NCBI RefSeq assembly: GCF_000272045.2
Contig: NZ_AJYZ02000019.1
Span: 1,872,704-1,936,703, forward strand
Direction of reading: 5' to 3'
Source of the DNA: Vibrio crassostreae 9ZC13
Lineage (GTDB): Bacteria > Pseudomonadota > Gammaproteobacteria > Enterobacterales > Vibrionaceae
Length of the DNA: 64,000 nt
A program made the translations under genes and the position numbers. Under the pieces are notes generated by a model. The model saw nothing but the letters and a program-made list of their open reading frames with translations, did not search any database and was not told the DNA's origin. Position 1 is the stretch's first letter; every line of letters begins with the position of its first letter. Below are positions 27,487 to 35,694 of the stretch, piece by piece.

Positions 27487-27496
27487 ATCAACGGAT

Positions 27497-28078
27497 ATGA
27501 CCGAGACAGCATTTATTAATTACGTGAATCAATTTGGTGAGCATCAAAAACGTTCTATGTTCGGAGGTATTGGCCTCTTTCAAAATGACGCTATGTTCGC
27601 TTTATTGAGTGAAGGTTGTTTATTCATTAGAGGTGGAAAATCATTAGATAAAAAACTGACCGATCTTGATTGTGAAAAGTATCGTCATGTAAAGAAGCAG
27701 ACAACAGCAACCGTAAACTATTACGACATTACGGATCTGTTTACCTGTGAACATCCTGAATTGGATAGTATTATTCGTACTTCAATCGATAATTCAATTC
27801 AGCAGCGTAGCTTCAAGAAGTCATCAGCTAGCCGTAGATTAAGAGATCTACCAAACATGCAGCTTACGTTAGAGCGCATGGTTAAAAAGGCGGGTGTGGA
27901 TGATGTTTCAATGTTTATGCAGTTGGGCGCACCTGAAGTGTTTAATAAGGTTCGCGAAGCGTACGGAAACGATGTTGACCTAAAACTACTTTGGAAATTT
28001 GCGGGTGCAATTGATGGTATTCACTGGAAACTATTACAAGAGCCACGCAAGCAGCAATTACTAAAGAGCTGCCACTAA
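27497..28078 (+). CDS. tfoY: TfoX-family regulator, TfoY type
   Basis: The 193-residue protein has the TfoX N-terminal domain (about 1-95, with KRSMFGGIGLFQNDAMFALL) and the helix-hairpin-like C-terminal domain (about 110-190, with SRRLRDLPNMQLTLERMVKKAG). The N-terminus is unlike the competence regulator TfoX that I recall, and the neighbourhood resembles V. cholerae VC1722, so TfoY is the better fit. TfoY drives motility and type VI secretion in vibrios. In V. cholerae it is controlled by the Vc2 cyclic di-GMP riboswitch; I do not see that motif in the 357 bases upstream here. Confidence 0.75.
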   Translation: MTETAFINYVNQFGEHQKRSMFGGIGLFQNDAMFALLSEGCLFIRGGKSLDKKLTDLDCEKYRHVKKQTTATVNYYDITDLFTCEHPELDSIIRTSIDNSIQQRSFKKSSASRRLRDLPNMQLTLERMVKKAGVDDVSMFMQLGAPEVFNKVREAYGNDVDLKLLWKFAGAIDGIHWKLLQEPRKQQLLKSCH

Positions 28079-28120
28079 AGAAGTTTACCTTATATGCTTA
28101 AGATTACTGTTAATAAATAA

Positions 28121-28148
28121 AAACCGAGGAATGTCCTCGGTTTTTTTG
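28121..28148 (+). terminator. Terminator of tfoY
   Basis: AAACCGAGGA pairs with TCCTCGGTTT across ATG and runs into Ts. Confidence 0.92.
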
Positions 28149-28228
28149 TTTCTGTCTTAGTCGGATTTCTTAAAAGACTAAGTATCAAAAGGCTAAGTGC
28201 TCGTTAAGAGCTAACTTGGCTTTAAGTA

Positions 28229-28771
28229 TTAGTACTTGAAGCGAGCAGTGAACATAAGTTGGTCACCGTAGAAGTCGTTAATACGAGCTTCAGCACCTAA
28301 AGAGAAAAGCTCTGTAGAGTGGAAACGCGCGTAAACAGAACCTGTCCAATCATCGTTGTCATCGATAGAAACGTAACCACCTTTACCACCAACTTCTAGT
28401 TGTGGACCAAGCCATTGGCGAACACCAATGTTGATTTCCATACCGATATCAGTAGAGCTTGAGTTCTCAGGTTGAACGATACGAGCTAGCATTTCACCTG
28501 TTAGGTCTGCCCAGTTGTTTAATGGAGCGTGGAAACCAAGACCTACAGCTGAGTCGTAATCGCTTTCAAATTCTGAATCGATACGTGCTATAGCGTGAGC
28601 GTTCGGGTGAATGGACTTACTGAACGCACCACCAAATGTTACTGGGCTAGCACCGATACGTGCTTCAAAGTAATCATAGTTAAAGTTGCTCATTACCTGT
28701 GGTTGTTCATCAACAGCTAGTGCTTGACCAGAAGCCAATAGCATAGCGGTAGTAAGTAGAATTTTGCGCAT
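28229..28771 (-). CDS. Small predicted outer-membrane beta-barrel protein
   Basis: The 180-residue protein has a signal peptide (cleaved after GQALA, residue 19). The mature part alternates polar and hydrophobic residues with many Gly and aromatic residues, and ends in FTARFKY, an aromatic C-terminal strand typical of outer-membrane barrels. Size suggests an eight-stranded barrel. It resembles the hypothetical porin-like proteins of vibrios; function unknown. A weak inverted repeat CTTAGTC/GACTAAG (28156-28182) lies downstream. Confidence 0.75.
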   Translation of the reverse strand: MRKILLTTAMLLASGQALAVDEQPQVMSNFNYDYFEARIGASPVTFGGAFSKSIHPNAHAIARIDSEFESDYDSAVGLGFHAPLNNWADLTGEMLARIVQPENSSSTDIGMEINIGVRQWLGPQLEVGGKGGYVSIDDNDDWTGSVYARFHSTELFSLGAEARINDFYGDQLMFTARFKY

Positions 28772-29057
28772 AACGACCGTAAACCTATATTAGTGTTAAT
28801 TCCTTTGGTTTGAGACAAATCGGCAAACCATAAACATTGAGACAGTTTAATCTAACTCACGGAAAAGTAATCCTTTAAAATGTAAAACCTTACTCATTTA
28901 GTTAAAAAACAAGCAAATTAAGGATCAGTATGTAACGGAGATCTCATGTTTAGGGCGAATGAGAAAAATAGACGAGCGAATTATCCAAAATTTGTATACA
29001 TTCGGAAGGTTTTTATATCGGATGACGCTATTCTCAGTATCCATTAACCAATCAGTG

Positions 29058-29555
29058 CTATTCACCAAAACTGGTGCGTTTATCCGCCATTGAAGTCAGT
29101 ATGCGCTCGGTATCTAAGATGGAAGTCCAGTTTAGCAATTGCTTGTCGTTGGCAATGACATAGTCAGTCAATTGTTGAGTAATCGTGTCTCTCAGTTGGT
29201 CGCCTTGCCAAGGTTTTGAAATATAGAAATCAAGTGCTGCGTTGTTAATGGCTGTGACGGTATCTTCTAGCCCAGCTTGCCCGGTGAGCAACAGCTTACG
29301 CGTTGGTTTAGTAGCGTCGTGTTGGTTGAGTTCGATCAGAAAATCAATGCCGGTTTCTTCTGGCATGATGTGGTCGCATAAGATTAACGCAAGCTTAATA
29401 CCATCTTGTCCCATTTCTTTGATTACTTGCTTGGCTTCATCGACCGACTCTGCACCTTCAACCAGAAAGTTCTCTTCAAATATCGCCAAGTCCTGAAGGA
29501 CACTATTGAGAACTTCAGGTTCATCATCGACACATAAAATTAGGTACTTATTCAT
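29058..29555 (-). CDS. Single-domain response regulator with C-terminal extension
   Basis: The 165-residue protein is a CheY-like receiver: acidic pair in CVDDEP (residues 8-13), phospho-acceptor Asp61 in ALILCDHIMPEETG, conserved Thr and Lys in LLLTGQ and YISKPW. About 40 residues follow without a DNA-binding domain. It overlaps the histidine kinase gene by 8 bases and is read just after it, with AAGGAG 6 bases before its ATG, so the two form a two-component pair. Output must be protein-protein signalling or phosphate relay. Confidence 0.9.
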   Translation of the reverse strand: MNKYLILCVDDEPEVLNSVLQDLAIFEENFLVEGAESVDEAKQVIKEMGQDGIKLALILCDHIMPEETGIDFLIELNQHDATKPTRKLLLTGQAGLEDTVTAINNAALDFYISKPWQGDQLRDTITQQLTDYVIANDKQLLNWTSILDTERILTSMADKRTSFGE

Positions 29556-31491
29556 GAGGTGCTCCTTCTTGTTTGAATGGAAGCCACACTTGCATGTTTG
29601 TATGGCTGCCTACCTCTGACTCCACCAAAATAAACCCTTGATGAGCCGAAACGATTTGTTGAGAAATGGATAACCCAATCCCTAAACCAAAGTTGCCTTC
29701 TTTTTTAGTCGTGAAATTTGGGTTGAAAATGGTGTTGATGTCTTCTTTGGCAATGCCGTGGCCAGTATCGGAGATTTGCACCACAAGAAACGCGTCGTCG
29801 CCTTTTGTCTGTTGAGAAGTGGTGATGGTCACTTTTCCTCGTTCAGATAGGGCATCGAGCGCATTGGAGATAAGGTTGGTCCACACTTGTTGCAGCGAGA
29901 GCGACTGGCACAATAAAGGCGGTAAGTCGGTATCGTAATGCTTTTCGAGTTGGTGGTGTTTAAGCCTGTTTTCGAAGATCACTAAGGTATCTTCAAGCCC
30001 TTCGTGGATATCTGTGTAGTGGCGAACTTCTTCATCTTCTCTAGCATAGCTTTTTAAGCTTTTGACCATATCGGCAATACGCTTGCTGCACACTTGAATT
30101 GAGCGGATAGAGTTTCCAACATAATGGTAATGCTCTAAGTCATTGAGCAGCTCTTTGCCTGCGACAGGGGACGCCTTTAATGTGTTTAGAACCGTAGAGT
30201 CTTGGCTTAGGTTTAGTCTCACGGCTTTTTTTGCTAAAGCACGGTCATTAATCGTCGACGTAAGATGCTTTACGAGCTGTCTTTCTTGGGCTGTTGATAG
30301 TGGCTTAGCTAACTTTGAATGTGCCAGTACGTCAGTCCCTTTATTGGACTCTGGAACGGATAGGTTTGCCAATATTTGGTCGAGATGGTCTGACAGAGTT
30401 TCGATGCTTCTTAATATGGCAGCAATCGGGTTATTCAGCTCATGTGCGACTCCCGCGACTAGCTGCCCGAGCATCGCCATTTTCTCTTTCTCGATCAGTT
30501 GTTGATGTGCAGACTCTAATGATTCTAGTGTCTGCTGCAGTTTGATCTTATTGGTGATGCTGCGTTGCAAACGTCGATTAAAATGACGGAGCAATAGATT
30601 GGTAAATAAAGGCAGCAGGGTATTGTTTGAATGCATCACCTGAGCAAAGCTATCTTTATCCAGTTTGATAACGCGAGTCTGCGTTAGGGTGATCGCCGTA
30701 GAAAACGAAGGCTCGCCTGTTACAAATGACATCCCGCCAACAATGTTCCCTTTGGAGTGACGTACCACTTCCCGCTGTTGCCCAAGTTCATCTTTCTTAT
30801 AAAGAGCTGCTTCACCCTCAATGATCAGCCATAAAAAGCGATTGTCTTCGCCTTCCACAGTGAGTAGATGCTCGGGGGAATAGTCACGAATGGCCTTAGT
30901 TTTGTCATCTTTTGAAAACACATCTTGTAAGGCACTGACGACACGTTCTGCAAGGGCATTATCAGAAAGCTGGTGGTAGTCGTGAATGAAACCCGATTGG
31001 AAAGAGTGAATCTTTTGCTCAATGTGCGCTCTGAGTAAGCGTTGTTGATCCAATGCATCGCTGTAAGAGAGCAGGTTTTCTGAGTCGTATTGGATAACAA
31101 AAGAGGTCAGCTCTTTTTGCGCTGATTTGAACAGAACCTGATCTTGAACCGGTTTGGTTAAACAGTGGTTGAGCCTACCTTCATTCACAGCGGTTAAAAT
31201 GGATTGAATGTCTGACGAAGCGCTGACTAATATCGTTCTTGCGGTATTACTATGGGGCAGCTGTTGAAGTTCAATCAGGAATTGCACGCCATTAAATTCA
31301 GAATGATGATGAGTGATCACCAAGGCAACGGTTTGGTTGTGATCATGAATATCTTCTAATGCGTGATGTGCGTCTTCTATGTTCTCGGCAGTATAAATAT
31401 CGAATACAGAAGCCAACGGAGCCAGCTCCGAACGTATTCTTTCAATGCTAACCGGATTATTGTCCAAACAGATAACAGCGTATTGATTCAC
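29548..31491 (-). CDS. Sensor histidine kinase with degenerate receiver and cyclic-nucleotide-binding domain
   Basis: This 647-residue soluble kinase begins with a receiver-like domain (1-125) that has lost its phospho-acceptor: where the partner reads ILCDHIMPE, this reads VITHHHSE, with His61 at the Asp position and Asn at the second acidic position. Lys113 (LTKP) remains. A CRP-like cNMP-binding domain spans about 190-310, a coiled coil 310-345, then HisKA with His350 in AGVAHELNNPIAAI and a HATPase domain with DTGHGIAKEDI and GLGIGLSIS boxes. The start is GTG with AAGGTTGAG upstream. It is coupled to a single-domain regulator. Confidence 0.87.
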   Translation of the reverse strand: MNQYAVICLDNNPVSIERIRSELAPLASVFDIYTAENIEDAHHALEDIHDHNQTVALVITHHHSEFNGVQFLIELQQLPHSNTARTILVSASSDIQSILTAVNEGRLNHCLTKPVQDQVLFKSAQKELTSFVIQYDSENLLSYSDALDQQRLLRAHIEQKIHSFQSGFIHDYHQLSDNALAERVVSALQDVFSKDDKTKAIRDYSPEHLLTVEGEDNRFLWLIIEGEAALYKKDELGQQREVVRHSKGNIVGGMSFVTGEPSFSTAITLTQTRVIKLDKDSFAQVMHSNNTLLPLFTNLLLRHFNRRLQRSITNKIKLQQTLESLESAHQQLIEKEKMAMLGQLVAGVAHELNNPIAAILRSIETLSDHLDQILANLSVPESNKGTDVLAHSKLAKPLSTAQERQLVKHLTSTINDRALAKKAVRLNLSQDSTVLNTLKASPVAGKELLNDLEHYHYVGNSIRSIQVCSKRIADMVKSLKSYAREDEEVRHYTDIHEGLEDTLVIFENRLKHHQLEKHYDTDLPPLLCQSLSLQQVWTNLISNALDALSERGKVTITTSQQTKGDDAFLVVQISDTGHGIAKEDINTIFNPNFTTKKEGNFGLGIGLSISQQIVSAHQGFILVESEVGSHTNMQVWLPFKQEGAPHE

Positions 31492-31674
31492 AGCTCAACC
31501 TTAATAGTAGCGACGTCTTTAGCCTAGCAAGAACCGCCGAATAAGGATGAGAGCTAGCCGTTAATTTATTGAGGCAATCGAAGTATCGAGCAATAGACTG
31601 ATTTAACTCAATGTTTCTTGTTTGCTACTGATGGGTTAGACTAAAAAAAATAGACACGTGTAGAAAGAGAACTC

Positions 31675-32937
31675 ATGGAACAGTTAAGAAAAATTGGTGC
31701 TATTGGCGGAGCAATCTCACTGGCACTTTGCTGGCCGCTAGCGGTTGGGCAAATTGGACAAAATGCGATTACCGATGGCGTTGCAAAGCTTAACAATTCA
31801 AGCATTCAAGCTGAGATCGTGGAATACGATAGAGGTTACTTGTCTTCCAACGTAACCACTCGTTTAACTGTGACGGATGAAAACCTGAAAGAGCAACTTG
31901 CGATTGATGGGTTGCCGAGTGAGTTTGTCATAAATAGTGCGGTTAGCCATGGTTTGGTGAGTCTAAATGCACTGTCGACGTTTGAGAATACCGATATTCT
32001 GCCTTTAACTCTGACCACTAGTACTGAGCTAAACGGCAACACTGACTTTAACTTTGAGTTAAGCCAGTTCAATCACCAAGGTTCTGATGAGAATGGGACT
32101 TCGGTCTCGATCACTAAATCGAATCTTTCTGGCCATGCGACTGTTTTAGGCCAAGTTGATTACGAGCTTTCAATCCCTTCAGTTCAAATTGATTTTGAAA
32201 CCGGTGAAGAGGTAACGCTGTCTAATCTGAAAGGTGTGGGTTCAGGCCAACAAGCGAAAGGCTACTGGTTAGGTACTCAGAATTTTACTATCGATAGCTT
32301 CTTGGTTTCAGATTCTGCAATGCAGCCTTTCATGACCATTGAAAATTCTAAGTACGATTTTGAATCACATCTAGATGAAGCAACTAAGCGTCTGCGCAGC
32401 AACCTCAAGCTGGATATCGCAAACATCGAGACCAGTGAAGGCCAGTTGAACAACCTAAACGTCGATTTTGAAATGTCGAAGTTGGATAGCGAGTCGTTTG
32501 AGAAAATCTTTGAGATTTACCAATCTAATCCTGTGATGACGCAAGAAGACGTTGCAGAGATCATTCCATTTATCGATATCCTGTTTGCTAAAGGTTTCGA
32601 CCTTTCAATGAACAACATGTCGTTAGAGTTAGGTAAGGGACAGTTCGAATCTAAGTGGTTGGTGAGCGTGCCGGAAGGGACCGAAAACATCAGCAGCAAC
32701 CCTTCGATGATCATGCCTGCATTAACGGGCAACGTTCACTCTAGCTTCTCAAATGAACTTGTTGAAGAGTATCCATTCATCCGTGAAGGTATCGATGAAT
32801 TGCTTGTGATGGAAATGATCAAGGAAACAGACAGTGGTTATGAAATCAGCGCTGACTTAGAAAATGGAAACCTAGTGTTCGAAAATGGACAAGAAATTCC
32901 ATTAATCGCTCTACTTATGCCGGTTTTTGTTCAATAA
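31675..32937 (+). CDS. YdgA/DUF945 family protein
   Basis: The 420-residue protein has one N-terminal membrane/signal segment (about residues 8-25) and a long extracytoplasmic part rich in beta-strand-like alternation. The WPLAVGQ...KLNNSSIQAEIVEYDRGY region near the start is typical of DUF945 (YdgA-like) proteins, periplasmic or inner-membrane anchored with unknown role. A terminator follows 70 bases after the stop. No operon partner. Confidence 0.8.
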   Translation: MEQLRKIGAIGGAISLALCWPLAVGQIGQNAITDGVAKLNNSSIQAEIVEYDRGYLSSNVTTRLTVTDENLKEQLAIDGLPSEFVINSAVSHGLVSLNALSTFENTDILPLTLTTSTELNGNTDFNFELSQFNHQGSDENGTSVSITKSNLSGHATVLGQVDYELSIPSVQIDFETGEEVTLSNLKGVGSGQQAKGYWLGTQNFTIDSFLVSDSAMQPFMTIENSKYDFESHLDEATKRLRSNLKLDIANIETSEGQLNNLNVDFEMSKLDSESFEKIFEIYQSNPVMTQEDVAEIIPFIDILFAKGFDLSMNNMSLELGKGQFESKWLVSVPEGTENISSNPSMIMPALTGNVHSSFSNELVEEYPFIREGIDELLVMEMIKETDSGYEISADLENGNLVFENGQEIPLIALLMPVFVQ

Positions 32938-33007
32938 ACAGAGCAGGCGTGAATACTGATAGGGTGATTTAGCAGGTTAAGCTTAAACATTTTATACGGT
33001 ACAAAAC

Positions 33008-33040
33008 AAAAGAGGTCTTAAGACCTCTTTTGTTGTTTTT
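33008..33040 (+). terminator. Terminator of the DUF945 gene
   Basis: AAAAGAGGTCTT and AAGACCTCTTTT form a perfect palindrome followed by TGTTGTTTTT. Confidence 0.82.
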
Positions 33041-33100
33041 ATGTTGGGTAAAACATGGTATTACTTGCATAGTTATTATTTAGCAGGAGCAATCATCCCC

Positions 33101-34195
33101 ATGGAACTTACATTAGATAACGTATTCAACTTCAGTGCTGGCCCAGCTGCACTGCCTAAACCGGTAATGAAACAAGCGCAAGCGGACTTTATTGATTGGA
33201 ATGGTTTAGGGACTTCCGTGATGGAAATCAGCCATCGCAGCAAGGAATTTATTCAAGTTGCTGACGAGTCCGAACAGGACCTACGTGATCTTCTGAACAT
33301 CCCAGACAACTACAAAGTTCTTTTCTGTCAGGGGGGCGCTCGTGCTCAATTCGCTGCTGTTCCTCTAAACCTTTTAGGTGATGCGACGAAAGCGACTTAC
33401 ATTGATGCGGGTTACTGGGCAGAAAGTGCAGTGACTGAAGCGAGCAAATATTGCGAAATCGATGTATTCAACGCGAAGACGTCAATTGATGGTAAAGCAG
33501 CGGTTGTTCCAGCTAAAGATTGGAAAATTGACCCGGAAGCTGCGTATGTACATTTCTGTCCGAATGAAACCATCGATGGTATTGAAATCAGCGAGCTTCC
33601 TCAAACGGATAAGCCAATCGTAGCGGATATGTCATCTAACATTCTGTCTCGTAAGATTGATGTGTCTCAGTACGGTGTTATCTACGCGGGCGCGCAAAAG
33701 AATATCGGCCCTGCGGGTATCTGCATTGCAATCGTACGTGATGATCTACTCGAACTCGCAAACGACGTGTTGCCGAGTATTCTGAACTACAAAGTACTTG
33801 CTGAAAAAGACTCAATGTTCAACACACCACCAACGTACGCTTGGTACCTATCAGGCCTTGTGTTCAAGTGGCTGAAAGCTCAAGGTGGCGTTGAAGCGAT
33901 GGAGCTGGTGAACAAAGAGAAAGCAGCGCTGCTTTACGATGCAATCGATAGCTCAGCTTTCTACAAAAACGATGTTCACACTGCAAACCGTTCTAGAATG
34001 AACGTGCCGTTCCAACTGGCGAAACCTGAGTTAGATGGCAAGTTCCTAGAATTGGCTGATGCTGCAGGTCTGAAATCACTGAAAGGGCATAGAGCAGTAG
34101 GTGGAATGAGAGCTTCACTTTACAACGCAATGTCTCTGGAAGGCGTTCAAGCGCTGGTTAGCTTCATGAAAGATTTCGAAGAGAAATACGCTTAA
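33101..34195 (+). CDS. serC: Phosphoserine aminotransferase SerC
   Basis: The 364-residue enzyme makes O-phosphoserine for serine biosynthesis and the analogous vitamin B6 precursor. [11 protein letters not shown] at the N-terminus, [14 protein letters not shown] and [11 protein letters not shown] with PLP-lysine Lys200 are diagnostic. ATG 33101 is preceded by AGGAG at 11 bases; a longer frame starting at 33041 adds 20 residues not found in SerC. It is monocistronic, unlike the serC-aroA arrangement of enteric bacteria. Confidence 0.95.
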   Translation: MELTLDNVFNFSAGPAALPKPVMKQAQADFIDWNGLGTSVMEISHRSKEFIQVADESEQDLRDLLNIPDNYKVLFCQGGARAQFAAVPLNLLGDATKATYIDAGYWAESAVTEASKYCEIDVFNAKTSIDGKAAVVPAKDWKIDPEAAYVHFCPNETIDGIEISELPQTDKPIVADMSSNILSRKIDVSQYGVIYAGAQKNIGPAGICIAIVRDDLLELANDVLPSILNYKVLAEKDSMFNTPPTYAWYLSGLVFKWLKAQGGVEAMELVNKEKAALLYDAIDSSAFYKNDVHTANRSRMNVPFQLAKPELDGKFLELADAAGLKSLKGHRAVGGMRASLYNAMSLEGVQALVSFMKDFEEKYA

Positions 34196-34545
34196 TCGAT
34201 GATAGGGCTTTGACTGATAAATTGCTTATTTGATTTTTATTGTGTCGAATGCACCGAACGAGATAGATGCCGCTTTTGCGGCATTTTTTTGTCGTTAATA
34301 ATAAAGGGTATGGTATGTTGATTTATTGTAAGAACAGTCATCCAGAGATATGACGGATGTATCAGAATGAGCAGACCTTTCTCTTAAAGCGAGAGTATCA
34401 ACTGTTATTTAGGCACTTTTTACTATATAACGTGTCGCCCAAAGCTAGGTCTCTAATCATGAGCAGTGAGCGATAAGCCGCATCGCCCGGTTTATTGATG
34501 GGCGATTAAAATCCAACGTCTAATTTTTACCACAAGGAACCAAGT
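34196..34545. other. Spacer between serC and the binding-protein/GGDEF operon
   Basis: Apart from the serC terminator this holds a 7-bp hairpin, ATCGCCC (34482-34488) with GGGCGAT (34500-34506), about 40 bases before the GTG start of the binding-protein gene. It may sit in the mRNA leader. No cyclic di-GMP aptamer motif is visible. Confidence 0.4.
34267..34290 (+). terminator. Terminator of serC
   Basis: ATGCCGC pairs with GCGGCAT across TTTT and is followed by seven Ts. Confidence 0.88.
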
Positions 34546-35694
34546 GTGAGGTTATTGAGTCTATTTGCGATGCTATTTCCGGCCGTTGCTTGTTCGTCCA
34601 CACTTGAAATATGGGCTGGTATTAATTATGAAACGGCCGATTATGTAAAAGAACATATCGAAGCGATGACTGATCATCGTGTAGAAATTCGTTCGTTTGA
34701 CGTCAACAGTATTCGTTCTGAACTGCTTGTTGCTGATCCTAGAGACAATACCTTTCCCGACGCCATCTGGGTTCCTTCTGACTTCTTAGGTCTAACTGAA
34801 TATATCGATTTAGCGACGCTTCCTGATGCTTGGGTCGATACCCAACGCTATGAGAAAAAAGCGCTTGATGCAGTGGTCATCAACGGTGAGCTTAAGGCGT
34901 TACCGGTTGGTATTGGAAACCAAGTCGTTCTGTATTCGAGCAAGCCTCAAGCGCAAGTCGTGACATGGGAGAGCCTAATTGAACGCTCTGCTCAGTCCGA
35001 TCAAGTGAGCGTGCTTTTTCCCAATCCAAACATGTACTTCTATCTAGCTTTCTATCAGCTTTTTTCTGAAGACTTATTATCGTCGAAAAATGTTAATGGT
35101 GAAGGGTTAGTTGCTATCTTTGATTTCATCGACATGTTGCAGCAGAAAAAAGTCATCGAATCATCGTGCAGCGATATTTGCGCGAGGCAGAGGTTCATCA
35201 ATGGGGAAGTCGAGTTTTTGATTGATGGTGATTGGGCGTTCAGCGAACTCGATGCCGCCTTTGGTCGAGATTTGTACATCAATTCGTTGCCGACCTATCG
35301 TGGTGAAAGTATGTCTTCATTTAGTGGCGCAAAGGTTTTTGCTGTCACGGAAAAAGGCATGCAAAACCCAGATAAGAAATTGGCTTTGAAAGAAGTCGTT
35401 CAATACCTGCAATCAAACAGTTTCACCTATTTAGCTCACTCGAGTGCCATGGTTTCGCCGTTTTATGAGGTTAATCAACGCCGTGTTGAGGAAGGTAACC
35501 AGACACTTTCAAATATGTACGATGAGTTTCAAGCATCGCAAATGATGTCGAGTGACTACAAGATGGCGATCGTTTGGGAGGCATCGGCTCGGGCGTATCA
35601 GCGTTACAAGTCAGGGATGCCAAAGAGTGAACTGCATAAGTTTTACAATGATTTTGTTCAATATTACTCGGCGAATATGAGGGTAAGAGATTGA
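34546..35694 (+). CDS. Periplasmic solute-binding protein (SBP family 1), coupled to a diguanylate cyclase
   Basis: The 382-residue product has a signal peptide of about 16-18 residues ending near AVACSS; the Cys could make it a lipoprotein, though the lipobox is imperfect. The mature protein has the two-lobed extracellular solute-binding fold: LEIWAGINYE, a PDAIWVPSDF segment, LKALPVGIGNQVVLYSS and GEVEFLIDGDWAFSEL, like maltose-type binding proteins. No ABC permease or ATPase is adjacent. The GTG start has AAGGA 10 bases before it. The gene overlaps the next by 4 bases, suggesting a ligand sensor for that cyclase. Confidence 0.83.
   Translation: MRLLSLFAMLFPAVACSSTLEIWAGINYETADYVKEHIEAMTDHRVEIRSFDVNSIRSELLVADPRDNTFPDAIWVPSDFLGLTEYIDLATLPDAWVDTQRYEKKALDAVVINGELKALPVGIGNQVVLYSSKPQAQVVTWESLIERSAQSDQVSVLFPNPNMYFYLAFYQLFSEDLLSSKNVNGEGLVAIFDFIDMLQQKKVIESSCSDICARQRFINGEVEFLIDGDWAFSELDAAFGRDLYINSLPTYRGESMSSFSGAKVFAVTEKGMQNPDKKLALKEVVQYLQSNSFTYLAHSSAMVSPFYEVNQRRVEEGNQTLSNMYDEFQASQMMSSDYKMAIVWEASARAYQRYKSGMPKSELHKFYNDFVQYYSANMRVRD

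Noticed and set aside
28945-29046. 33-codon plus-strand ORF with GGAG before its ATG between the barrel gene and the response regulator
   Set aside because: No terminator, no recognisable product and it runs against both neighbours; chance ORF likely.
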